Positions 22,870-34,149 of a stretch of 64,000 bases of DNA are shown here, piece after piece. This DNA comes from Gymnopus androsaceus JB14 (Eukaryota; Basidiomycota; Agaricomycetes; Agaricales; Omphalotaceae). The position numbers and the translations under genes are program-made. The stretch covers positions 283,018-347,017 of the forward strand of contig ML769393.1 of NCBI GenBank assembly GCA_009733575.1, in the 5' to 3' direction. Within the stretch, counting starts at the first letter, position 1. Every line of letters starts with the position of its first letter. A model generated the notes under the pieces. The model ran no database searches, was not told the DNA's origin, and was given only the letters and a program-made list of their open reading frames with translations.

Positions 22870-25800
22870 ATGGCTCGGTTCCAGCTAGAAATTGCTCTCA
22901 CTCTCATAATATTCTCCGCGGCTAGTTTCCTACTTCTTGTTTTGCGTCGTCAAAAGGAAGGAAAGATTCAACTGCCAAGTCATGTTACCGAGGACGAACA
23001 ATCACTGCCAGACCCTTTTGATGTTACAACGCCTGAAGATTACATTGAAGGGTACCCGATCGAACCAGTTATTTTCTGGAGAAAGGCGCGTATTTGCAAG
23101 TTATTTTTGCTCTTCGTGCTCATTCTTCCGTGTACAGGTATTAATCCGAAAAGGACTTTTATGTCTCTTACTGGTAGCTGCCTTTGTTCTCCGGTCAGTC
23201 CAACTCGGATTGTCTGTAGCAGACAAACATGGTGATTTGACCGTACGCATTATGAATGTGTGCTTAACTGCGTATCTGGTGCTTCTCGCAGCCCGTGCTA
23301 TCCGACAAGACACGATCGATCTCCATTCGCAGTCAATCGTCCATCTTACCGTCCTCCTCACTATCGCCTCTGTCACTCTCGGATTCTCCGCCATTCTTCC
23401 AGCTTCGCCACCTATAATTGCTGCGGAGTACTCGGAAAATGAAAACACTAGAATATGGTACGCGAGTGTATCATTGTACATTGCTGCATGCTTCGTCGTA
23501 TACACTACACCCCGAGGTCCCGCTCTCTACTTTCCATACTCATCAATCTATTCTGACAAGATCGTGGCCGCTCGTACAAACACCGAGAAGGAAAATGTTA
23601 CTGGTACTTCCGGTGCTTCTCCTTGGGATTACATCTTCTTTTCCTACTCGACAAAAGTTGTCATGCTCGGTAACACCGCTGAAAGCCTCGAAATCGCCGA
23701 TTTGCCTATCGTCGAAGCACGTATGCGTGCTACGGTGAACTACAACGGTATTAAAAAAGCGATACACAAGTATAAACTCAAGCTTGGATCATGGAAGCCA
23801 AAAGTGGGGTCGGGATGGAATGTTGGATATACTCTGATTCGATACAATCTTTGGATCATTGTCACTCAATTTTTCATCGCTGTAGCGGCGGCGATATTGT
23901 CCTACGCACCTGCACTTTTCAGTCAGATGCTTATTGCGTATTTGGAGGAAGATCCTGAAAGGAAGAATAGAGGTTGGGGATTTGTGTATGCTGTTGCGAT
24001 GGTGTGTGAACTTGTTGTTTTGTAATCTGCAAACTTGTAATCTCATTATCCTCAAGTTCCTTTCCAATATTCTAGTGTTCTTTAGTACGTGCAACATGCT
24101 CATCCCCAGACTCATGTTTCTGATCCATCGTCCTTAGCTTCCGCGCAACTCTGGTCAATCTCAACAACGACCCTTCAAACTCGCCTCCGTATCCAACTCA
24201 ATACCATCCTCTTTGCAAAGACATTGGTTCGGAAAGACTCGGTATCCTCGGCGCCTCCAGAGAAGGAGAAGGACCAAGATAGGGACGATGTGGAAAATAA
24301 AAAGAAGGGAGGCGATGATGAAGAAGATTTCTCCAGTAAAGCTCAGATTATGACTCTCATGACCACGGATACCGACAGACTCAGTGAATTCGCATGGCAC
24401 TTCTACGCTCTTGTGGATTCGCCCATTGAACTTGTCGTTGGATCGATCTTTTTGTATAAATTGCTTGGTAGGTTTCGTTTCCATTCCCTATTATCGAACA
24501 ATAAACTAACGCACAACGGATTTCAGGTATTTCATGCTTCTTTGGTCTAGGGGTAACCTGCCTCTTCCTACCAATGAACCATTTTGCTGGCAAGGTCGTT
24601 GTGGGTGCGCAGGACAACTTGATGAAAGCGAGGGATGAACGGCAATCGTTGATGAATGAGATTCTTGGAGGGATCAGAATGATAAAAGTAAGTCCTCCGA
24701 ACTACCTACGGTCGCCTCTAATCAGGGAAAAAAACCAGTTTATGGCTTGGGAACGAAGTTTCCAGGCTCGAGTTATGAAGGTTAGAGAAAGGGAACTCAA
24801 GTATCAGAGGCTCAACTATATTATTGAAGTATATGCAACTTTCTCTCACCACTTCTAATCTTGATGCTGATTCTAAATCGCAGGTCTGCTTCAATACCAT
24901 CTGGACCACTTCTCCAATTCTCGTAACCCTGGTTTCTTTTTGGCATTTCGCAGTCTGGCGAGGGGAAGACCTGACCCCTTCGATTGCCTTTACGTCGATA
25001 ATGGTGTTTAGTGAGCTCAGGTTTGCGTTGAACGCCCTGCCGGAGACCTTCATCAATATGCTTCAGGTAAGAATTAGTTGCAAGTTGCCATCACAAGGCT
25101 TACTTGTCCTTCTACTAGGGTCTAGTATCAATGCGCCGTATCGAAAAATACCTCAACACCCAGGGCAAGTATTTTTGCACTGATTGTCATTCTGTGAAAC
25201 ATGACAAAAGTTCCCCACAGAAGTATCCCCCGTCCCACCTCTTAATGAACAACCCAAAAAGATTGCTTTCCACTCATGTACTATTACGTGGCCTCAGGAC
25301 CGCAATACAAGCGGAAGTGCGGACGCCAGTCTTCCTCCCTCTGTAGCTTCAACTCCCAGACAAAAGTTCATTCTGATAGATTTGAACCTAAAGTTCCCGG
25401 ATGGAGAGCTATCGCTCGTCTGTGGAAAGTTGGGGTCTGGAAAGACACTATTGTTACTTGGTCAGTTTCTTAAAGATTCCTACATGAAATACCCGTAGCT
25501 CAATGATATGTGGTGTAGCTCTGCTGGGAGAAGCTGATATCTTGGCTGGACAAATGTTCTGTCCACGCTCGCCATCGAATATCATGACCTCGTTCACGAC
25601 AGTTGCTCCCGGGGAAAGCTGGATTATACACGGCGTGTGCGCGTATGTTCCTCAGTCTGCTTGGCTTCGTAATGCGTCGATTAAGGGTTTGCTTTATCTC
25701 TGTTCACTGTTCCCTCTTCCTCTTACTGATGCTCTACTCTAGACAACATTCTGTTCAATCTGCCGTATGACGAGGAGCGATATCAAAAGACGTTGGAGGT

Positions 25801-28800
25801 ACGATAGCGGTTTGGTATTTTGAGTCTTTGAAAGTCTGATGGTTCGTTAGGTTTGCGCCTTGGTGACCGACATGGAAATTCTGGAGGACGGGGATGAGTC
25901 AGAAATTGGGGAACGTGGTGTGAGTCTTAGTTTTCTTAGTTGAATTACTCCTTCCCTGATTTCAATCATTAGGTCAATTTATCTGGAGGTCAGAAAGCTC
26001 GAGGTATGTCGCACAATGACGATGCTCTTGAATGTTTATTGATGTGATATTTTCAGTCTCACTCGCTCGTGCTGTTTACTCTCGAGCCTCTATACTTTTG
26101 CTTGATGATGTCCTTTCCGCTGGTGTGTTGTATCTTTGGTTGCGCCATGAACCCTACCTTACAAAGTTCCCATCTAGTCGATGCTCATACTGCACATCAT
26201 CTGTACCATGAGTGTCTCAAAGGAGGCCTCATGCAAGGCCGAACTATCATCCTTGTCTCACACCACGTCCAACTTTGTGCTCCCGGCGCCAGCTACGTTG
26301 TCGCCCTTGATAACGGTCGTGTATCCTTCCAAGGCACTCAGGAGGCGTTCCGGTTATCCGACGTCATCCGTACCCTGGTACAATCAACGATCGATGAAAC
26401 TGGCGATGAGAAGGAAGAGCAAGCCATCGAGGAGCTCCCCGTTCCAAGTTCGCAAAGTTCGGATAGTGATCCCAATTCGGAAACTGTCACTATCGCTGCT
26501 CCTACTTCAGCTCCCGCCAAAGCAGATAGGAAGCCTGCGAGGAAGGTGGTTGAGGAGGAGACGAGGGCGGTCGGTCGTGTGAGTCGGGTGGTTTGGTTAA
26601 CATATGTGCGTGCGTGCGGATCGTATTGGTATTGGATTCTGTTTGGAGTTGTGCATGTGCTGGCTGCGTTGAGTCCCGTTGCGGAGAACGGATGGTTGAA
26701 GTGAGTTTCGTGTATGTGTTTTCTTATTTGGACCTGCGCTGATTTAGGATGAAGAGTGTGGTCTGGGTCAGTTTTAGAGCAAGACCATCAAAAGAGTCCG
26801 ACTTATTACATTGGCATTTATGCACTGGTGAGTGCTTGTTTTGCCAATGTCTCGTGCTCGAAATAAGCTGAATATCCGTAGATCACTGCCGCAGGTCAAG
26901 GTTTTTGAGTGCCGCATCTGGGTCTCGTTAACTGACTATATGTCCTAGGTGCGGTCGTTAGTAATACATGCTGGGTCGTGCTCTGTATGTATATTCTGTT
27001 TGTTGTGCCATGCTGAAGAACTAACAGCTATTTTAGACAGTGGCTCTATCCATGCATCAACCATCTTGTACAAACGTGAGTCTCAATTCAAAGTCTCAGC
27101 GTTACATACCCAAATCCGCATTAGGTATACTGGAATCTGTGCTCTTTGCAGATATGCGATTCCACGATACAATTAATCGCGGGCGGCTTCTGAACCGATT
27201 TGGCAAAGACTTTGAAGAAATCGACAGCAGCCTGTCTGACGATTTTGGACGTTCAATTCAGTGTGTCCTATCAGTAACCGCTACTCTTGTCAGTATCAGT
27301 ATAGTTGGTGGCCCCCCATTCGTGATTACTGCATTCCTTCTCGGTATTGCTTACTGGAATGGTAAGCTTATGCTCATACTTAAGCATTAGAATGGCCGCA
27401 ACTAATGCTCTTACAGTTGCGAAGGTTTATGGTCAAACCTCCCGAGATATGAGGAGATTAGGTGCAGTGTGAACCACTATGATCTTAAATTTCTTTTACT
27501 AATCTTTTCAACAGACTCTGTCACTAGGTCGCCACTTTACTCCATCAACGGAGAGACTATTGCCGGTGTCACTATCATCCGTGCTTTTGGTGCATCCAGC
27601 AAGTTTTTGAGGGACATGCTCAGGTGTTTGGATACGGTGAAAAAAATCATACTTGAGTCTCCCGGCTCACTCTGACGACTGCTTTTAGAATGCCAACCCT
27701 TCCTACTGGATGTGGGGCGGTACGTTTCTTGAATAAGATTTCCAGCGTTGCCCTAATATTCTTTTTGCAGTGAACACATGGCTTTCTATCAGGTTCAATG
27801 TTTTATCTTCATGCATTCTGGGTGCCATAGCTTGCATCGCAGTCGTCAACCCCGCGATTTCAGCGTCACTCGCTGGATTCTCCATCGCATTTGCCGACAC
27901 CGTTACAAATGATCTCCTCTTCATGGTTTGCAGTGCTTACTTTGTGATTTTGCTCTTTTTAATCACTTTTCCTTTAGGTGAGAAGATTTGTGGGTTTGGA
28001 ACAAAGTATGGTAGCCTTGGAACGCGTCAAAGAGTTTTCCTTGCTAAAAAGTGAAGCGCCCGAATTTATCGAACCTCGACCGCCTGCAAGCTGGCCCTCT
28101 TCTGGTGCGATAAAATGCGAAGATCTCGTTATACGTTATGCCGTGCGTCAAGCGTTCGCCTCTCTTTCCTATTCTGATGTTTGCCTTAGCCCGAGCTACC
28201 CAATGTTCTACACAAGTTGAACTTCGAGGTTCATCCCGGAGAAAAAGTCGGGATTCTTGGTCGCGTATGCTGGATCCCTTCACATCCTCAACTTTTGCTC
28301 ATGATCTTCTTGATGATCCCTTAGACTGGCTCTGGAAAATCAACCCTAGCTTTGTCATTTTTCCGATTTGTCGAAGCAACTGAAGGACGCATATTGGTAA
28401 ACTATGGTCTCCTATAAGCAGACTTGATGATACACTGACGATTCAATGGATGTGTGTATAGGTGGACGACATCAATATTACCCATGTGGGCCTTAGTGAC
28501 CTTCGGAACAAGCTGACAATTATACCTCGTATGTTGAGTCTCTACGTCCTAAACGTCTTCCTCATATTGATTACAGAGGACCCTACCATCTTATCTGGGA
28601 CACTGCGCTCAACGTTGGATGTATTTGATGAATACGAAGATGTAGAAATTGTGAGAGACTTTTGAATCTGCTCCATGGATCAGGTACTAAATCCGCTTCT
28701 GCAGTTCGAAGCTTTGCGCAGAGTTCACCTGATCCCATCTTCTGATACTCCTGCTGAGGATGAAGGGACGATCAATGCTAATGTTTTCCGAAATCTCAAC

Positions 28801-29424
28801 TCTTCTGTATCAGAAGGTGGCGAAAACTTCTCCACAGGGTATGGCTGTTCTGTGTTCCTCATGTGAATCTTATTAACAATGTCAATAGTGAGAAGCAACT
28901 GCTGTGCATGGCGCGCGCGATTTTAAAACGTTCAAAAATCCTGGTCATGGACGAGGTAGGCTCTTACTTTTATTATATATTCAAGTTCTCTAATTATCGA
29001 CTCTTTCAGGCTACCGCCAGTGTCGATTACGCTACAGACGAGCTGATTAGCAAAACCATCAGACAGTAAGCAGCTTCAGTTGTTGGAATTTGCCCCACTG
29101 ACTCTTTGACAGAAACTTTGCTGATTCCACGATCCTTACCATCGCGCATCGGTTGAGGACAGTGATTGATTATGATCGGGTGAATACTGTTCTTTTTATT
29201 CAGATTCCTTTTTGCTAAGCCCCCGTATAGATCATATTATTAGACCAAGGTCGTATTGTGGAGTTTGACAAGTGAGCTTAGTGTTCAAATGAGCCGTGAC
29301 CAGCTAATAATATCATTTTAGACCACAAATTCTTCTTGCTGACTCCTCCTCGAAATTCCACGCTTTATGTAAAGCAACTGGGAAGGATGAGTTTTCGACT
29401 CTCAAAAAACTAGCTGGCCTTTGA
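22870..29424 (+). CDS. ABC-C (MRP-type) full transporter, copy A
   Basis: A membrane exporter with two ATPase domains. The N-terminus MARFQLEIALTLIIFSAASF plus four more hydrophobic segments form a TMD0, so this is the long MRP/Ycf1/Ybt1 type. NBD1 has Walker A GKLGSGKT (about 25430), LSGGQKAR (about 25980) and Walker B ASILLLDDVLSAVDAHT, with Asp where the catalytic Glu usually sits, as is common in ABC-C. A charged linker follows (KEEQAIEELPVPSS), then the second membrane domain. NBD2 has GRTGSGKSTLALSFFRF (about 28260-28360), the degenerate signature ENFSTGEKQLLCMARA and KILVMDEATASVDYATD, ending KKLAGL, TGA 29422. It has about 25 short introns. The first join is unresolved: exon 1 (WRKA) and exon 2 (VLIRKGLLC) are out of phase unless a GC-AG or other donor is used, and copy B shows the same. 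The substrate is unknown. Confidence 0.88.
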
Positions 29425-29531
29425 AGCTGATTTTAAAACAAGTATCTAGAGTTGATTTGATGATGATTGAATATTAGAATATCTTGCTAGGCCTTAGTGA
29501 GCTTGAAGCTTGTATGTGCTTATGTAGCTCT

Positions 29532-29633
29532 GCTTCCTTAGCTCAGTCGGTAGAGCGCCAGTCTCATATTTGTACACTGAGGGACTGTTGTCTCATAATC
29601 TGGAGGTCACAACTTCGAGCCTTGCAGGGAGCA
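29532..29633 (+). tRNA. tRNA-Met(CAT) with intron, copy A, T-stem damaged
   Basis: GCTTCCT/AGGGAGC acceptor stem, D arm GCTC...GAGC and anticodon loop CTCATAA split by a ~29-base intron after position 37. It matches the fungal elongator tRNA-Met. Compared with copy B the T-stem reads ACAAC against CTTGC, with two mismatches, so this copy is probably a tRNA pseudogene. No separate terminator was judged. Confidence 0.75.
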
Positions 29634-29910
29634 ATCATTGGCTGTGAATTTTCTTTTTCCCTTTTTTGAGCAATAGCAACAAGCACAACTGTCTTGTTTT
29701 GGATTCACCACTGCAAAATATCCATATTGGACTGAGTTCACCTCTGATTCCCTTGAAAATATGCTCAGTCTCTGTAGGATGAGTGCATACAACCTTGACA
29801 GCGCAAAGCATGGAGGCAGTCAGATTGTCACAAAATAACTCAAAGCATGCTTAAGTGGCCTACTGCTAGTCAGGGAAAGATCATTTATTAGTGATTTTTG
29901 AGTGAGAACT

Positions 29911-30790
29911 CATCAGCAAAAATAGTTTGGGCCTCAGGTCATCCAAGTAGATACTTGAGGCAATGTAGGCACCCTATGGTACCTAGACCTTCCTGGTATC
30001 TCAGTCTCCCAGGTGTCAAAGTCTAGCCTTTCCTAGGTGTCCTGAGGTGTCCTGAATATGGGAAGAACCCCAGGACAACCTGAAGAAACATGAGAAGTCT
30101 GAGGCAACCTGAAGCAGCCTTGGTCACTTTTATTGAGGCACAAAACTTAAAAAACAATTCACATTCTTTGTTATTCAACTATCTCAGTTTTAACTCAATT
30201 TCTACACTTATATTACCCAAATCTTCTAACTAAACAAGTTATATATTGAATTGCTTACACTCATTGCCCAAGACTCATTAATGTCTTACTAGTCTTAATT
30301 ATGACTTACTAGTCTTAACTATGACTTAGAACAACCCTACTTAAGTTATTTTGACTTAGGCTCAAGTACTGTAGCATTTTGAGCACTTCGTAAGTCACAG
30401 GTCACAGGGCATCCAAATTTTACAAACTGTCACACCATGTTGCAGGTCACACGGGGGTCTATGAAATTTTGAGCAACTTCAATCCAAAAATTGCAGCCTG
30501 CAGCGCCAAATTTTGTATTTTGTCCCCTAAAATTTCAAGTGTCACAGGTTACGCTCTATGCCTACAAAAAAAAATATTCATACAATTGGTCACAGTCACA
30601 GACCCTTATGAAGTGCTCAAAATGGGACAGTATAGTAAATTTCTGAAGTCATCTGTTATTTTTTGATGAAACTGATTTGACCCTGTCAACCAAGTTTTCA
30701 TTATATGCAGTTTACAGGCACCCACACATGTGTGGTGCTTATTTGGGCATTTATTTTAGAGTGCAAATTAATAATGGAAAATCCAACTGA
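29911..30790. mobile_element. CATCAGCAAAA element with CCTGAGG-type arm, old copy
   Basis: Starts CATCAGCAAAAATAGTTTGGGCC, related to both ends of the element at 32827-33808. An arm with repeated CCTGAGG/CCTAGG-like units follows. The interior (30130-30770) matches that element's interior, with most CpGs changed to TpG or CpA. No matching right terminus is visible, so the right boundary is approximate. Confidence 0.55.
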
Positions 30791-30854
30791 TTGGTTGGAC
30801 TGGTTGGACTGAGATCAGAGTGGGAGACTGGAGGTACTTATTATATATACTGTA

Positions 30855-30933
30855 CTCGCTATGATGTAAAGTAACCGGAATTTTTTGCTGGCAAAACCAC
30901 TATAAAGTTCCGGTTACTTTAGGTCATAGCAAG
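30855..30933. repeat. Short foldback repeat
   Basis: TAAAGTAACCGGAA on the left is mirrored exactly by TTCCGGTTACTTTA on the right, and pairing extends imperfectly to CTCGCTATGA/TCATAGCAAG, around a loop of roughly 20 bases. Probably a tiny MITE or the remains of one. Confidence 0.6.
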
Positions 30934-31948
30934 TAGACACCTTGATATAGATGCTGGCTGGTTCTTTCTTGCTCTTGAGTATTATCCTACTTACCATGGC
31001 CAACATCAGCAAAACCTGGGTGGTCTCCAGAGATCTCCAGAGTGCCTGTAGCTTCTGGAGCAGCTGGAGCAAGGTTACCTATTCCAGAGACCAATATAAA
31101 CCTCTGGAGACCTCCAGAGAGCTATCAATCAAGTTTCCATGTCATGTAACCATGCATTAGTCCTATAGTACATGCGCCCCAGATGCTGTGCCAGCTTTAA
31201 GCACTCGTGATTATGTAAATATAAAAGCATAGCCACACATTCACTTTTGAGTGCTCCAAGCTGGCCCACTGATTCCCTCTGAAATTTTCCCAACTTTCTC
31301 ATTGTTCATTCCACTGATTTTTTGGCCTTACAATTTTATTACTACCATAGCTCTTATGCTATTGAAAAAAACATGTACACTGCACCCAATTGGGCTGAAA
31401 AAAGATGCATTAAAGTATATTTACATAAACTTTTTCTAGTGCAGCATTGACCCCATGTGAACTAGCAGACTCTATACACACATTGATGATTGTCAGTGTA
31501 TATGAGTCTGCTTAGGGGAGACTAACCATGCATTAATAATAGAAATTTTATATTCATCATTTTTATGTACTGTGGCAATATTTAGGTGCACTGCAGCAGT
31601 TATTATTATGTAGTAGTAATAAGTGGCAGGTACTGGATGAGTCTTCTGTTTTTCCCCTCCCAATGTTTCCATAGTGCTCTTCTCAATTTCTGTCTCCATT
31701 GCCCAAACCCTTCTGCATTTCAGGAAATTACCTCTAAAAAGGAACACTATGTGAAAGTGAAACTTGTGGTGAAAGGATGGAACATTGCAACAGTGGGTGA
31801 AGGGAAAAAAATACAAGTTCATCTTTGTCAAAAGTTGAAAGCCCATGCATTTTATATCACTTCCTGATAGTTTACAGCATTGTTGATGACACAAGGAGTT
31901 GCTGATGGCAACCATCATTATGTTGAGGGCACTTGAGGCCATCATTCC

Positions 31949-32399
31949 TAGTGTGTGGCTCGGGTTGGGTTGGGTGCCTAAAATGCCAACCCAACCCGGA
32001 CCCAGTAGGTTGGGTACAGGTTTGATGCTGGGTCTGAGTTCCAGGTTTTCCGAGGTTGTATAAATGCTGTAAGTAGCCATAAATACTATATATTATAACA
32101 TTTATATAGTCAGAATTGATTATAGGCCATGATGTCATGGCATTTTGGCTCAAAATGCGATGACATCATGGCCTTCAGTGTGTTTAAGTGCCCATAAGCG
32201 CCTTCTAAAAGACATTGAAGAGTTCTTTAATTAATTTAACAGATAAATATATCTTGCAATGTACATCATAAAATATAGGTATTCTTGACCCTGGGTGGAT
32301 CCGGGTATATTGCCAGGTCTTGGGTCCACAGAGCTGGACCCGACCCAACCCGGCACAGCCACCCAACCCGGAAACCCGGCATACCCGAGCCACACACTA
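31949..32399. mobile_element. hAT-like MITE, nested
   Basis: Inverted ends TAGTGTGTGGCTCGGGT (31949) and ACCCGAGCCACACACTA (32399), with GGGTTGGG/CCCAACCC motifs repeated under both ends. Flanks ATCATTCC (31941-31948) and ATCATTTT (32400-32407) agree at six of eight bases, fitting an aged 8-bp target duplication. Non-coding, 451 bp. Confidence 0.75.
32125..32173. repeat. Near-perfect hairpin inside the MITE
   Basis: Arms start GGCCATGATGTCAT and end ATGACATCATGGCC, continuing through GCATTTTG/CAAAATGC with a single central mismatch; the loop is only a few bases. It contains a palindromic TGACATCA-like core. Confidence 0.65.
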
Positions 32400-32826
32400 A
32401 TCATTTTTGGTGCTACTCTGGCTGACAGCCAGACTAGCTCCAAAAAAGGAAAGTCCAATCATTCTCAAACTTTCTCAAAGTACCATCAATCGGCAACTAC
32501 AGCTTTGTTCTCTCCAGAGTCTCCAGAGTTCTCCAGAGTTCTCCAGAGCTCTCTGGAGACTTGTTCAATTCTCTGGATGCTCCAGCAGCTCCAGCAAAAA
32601 TACAGGTTTTGCTGATGAATTCTCCTTCATGCTATGAGGCTAAAACCTCTTGAATGCACTATGCTGCTTCAGGAAAAATGGTCCAGGCCCAGGGCTGACT
32701 TTGGGTTGACCCACAATGACCTAAGGAGACTTAAGGGAAATTAAGGATACCTAGGTATCCTAGACCACCTAAGCTGCCTAGACTGTCTCAGTTTCTCATT
32801 TTCTTTGAGGTCACCTAGGTTGCCTA

Positions 32827-33808
32827 CATCAGCAAAAATGGTCTGGGCCCTGGGTTATCAAAGGCTTTCCTTTGGGTGCCTAGGCTACCTAGGAAGCCTA
32901 GGCTGCCAGGTCACCTAGGAAGCCTAGGCTGCCCAGGTCATCCAGGTTTATCCCTTTTTCCTTGGCCTTTTCAGGTGGTTATAGGTAACCTATGTCAACC
33001 TGAGGTAGCCTGAGCTACCCTGAGCTACCCTGAGTGAACCTGAGTAAACCTGAGGCAGCCTGAGCAACCTGAGGTAGTCTGAGGGTGCCTATCATAAGTA
33101 GTGGTATCTAAAAAACATCTTAGTTATCTCATTATTCACCTGCCTTTATACTTAGTCTTATCACTCAATGTTGCTCAACTTATACTATTTCATTGTTCTT
33201 ATTGGACTCACTTAATGTATTCTTATTAGAAGAAGCTTCTTAATATCTTATTGACCTTAACTTACATCTCGGAACAGCTCACTGAAGTTATTCAGACTCA
33301 TGTTTAAGTGTAGCAAGCTTAGGAGGTAATCTGTTATACTCTTGATGAATATGATTTGACCCCATCAACAGGTTTTTGATTGTACGCAGTTCACAGGCGC
33401 CCATGCGGTTCGGCGCTTATTTAAGCGCTTATTTCGCGCAATTACTTACAACTTTGATCTATAGATGATTTATCAAGCAAGTGGAATGTCTGCTTTTGAT
33501 TACAGAACATCTATATATTTAATAGCTTAAAACCCGAAGTTATTTAGGCTCTTTAGGTTGTATAAAATTAAACCAAGTTTCAGACTGTCTCAGGTTGCCT
33601 CAGGTTGCTCAGGTTTCCTCAGGCTTCCTCAGGTTCACCCAGGTTAGCCCTATGGGGTGACTTCAGGGTACCCTAGAGGGTAGTCTCCATTAACCTGAGT
33701 TGCCCTGGTCACCCAGGTTGCCCAGGCTACCTGAGGTTGATCTATAGGGTAATCTCAGGTCACCCAGGCTACCTAGGCTATCTCAGGCCCAGAGCATTTT
33801 TGCTGATG
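32827..33808. mobile_element. CATCAGCAAAA element with CCTGAGG/CCTAGG-type arms, younger copy
   Basis: Inverted ends CATCAGCAAAAATGGTCTGG and its counterpart at 33808 match at 22 of 23 bases and are bounded by TA on both sides (32825-32826, 33809-33810), compatible with a TA target. Both arms are made of about 10-base units of CCTGAG or CCTAGG, in opposite orientation (32880-33090; 33585-33790). The interior keeps a CpG-rich block (33397-33440). It appears inserted in a third, degraded relative starting near 32665. Confidence 0.7.
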
Positions 33809-33920
33809 TAGGATTTAGGGATAAACCTTGGGAATTTGAGGTAACTTGAGTAAACCTGAGTTAACCTAAGAAACCTGAGGTACCCTAAGGTAGCATAAGG
33901 TAGCCTGTGGTAGCCTGGAA

Positions 33921-34090
33921 TGTTGGAAATACCTGGCCGCTGGTTGTCCAGCTGCTCCGCATGTCACATATACCTCCTATTCCTTCTCTATATAATACAC
34001 ATAGTTACACTTGATCAATTAATCTTGCTTCCCTTTTCCCCATGGAGTCTTACCGGGGTTGTACTGACTATGCCATGTTGTTACCTAACA
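33921..34090 (+). mobile_element. copia LTR related to the 10-kb element
   Basis: Starts TGTTGGAAATACCTGGCC and ends CTAACA, followed by AATTATGAGACTGGGCCTCT, the same primer-site flank and leader as the copia element near 11900. About 170 bp, diverged, no paired LTR found. The leader-like homology fades after about 34150. Confidence 0.75.
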
Positions 34091-34149
34091 AATTATGAGA
34101 CTGGGCCTCTAGAGCTACCATCCATCACTGTCGTTGCTCACTCTCTGCT

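Larger units (their letters stand above)
31004..32617. mobile_element. CATCAGCAAAA element with CTCCAGAG-type arms
   Basis: Ends are a perfect 15-bp inverted repeat CATCAGCAAAACCTG. Just inside, each arm carries several copies of CTCCAGAG in opposite orientations (31022-31130; 32508-32590), so the arms could fold onto each other. It has no credible coding capacity and is flanked by AA on both sides. A hAT-like MITE (31949-32399) is nested in it. Confidence 0.7.

Noticed and set aside
31493..32080. 195-codon minus-strand frame
   Set aside because: Runs across a nested hAT-like MITE boundary and has no coherent composition; chance frame in repeat DNA.
32880..33100. Arrays of about 10-base CCTGAG/CCTAGG units considered as a satellite or CRISPR
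   Set aside because: Units vary, have no spacers, and occur as mirrored arms just inside transposon ends.
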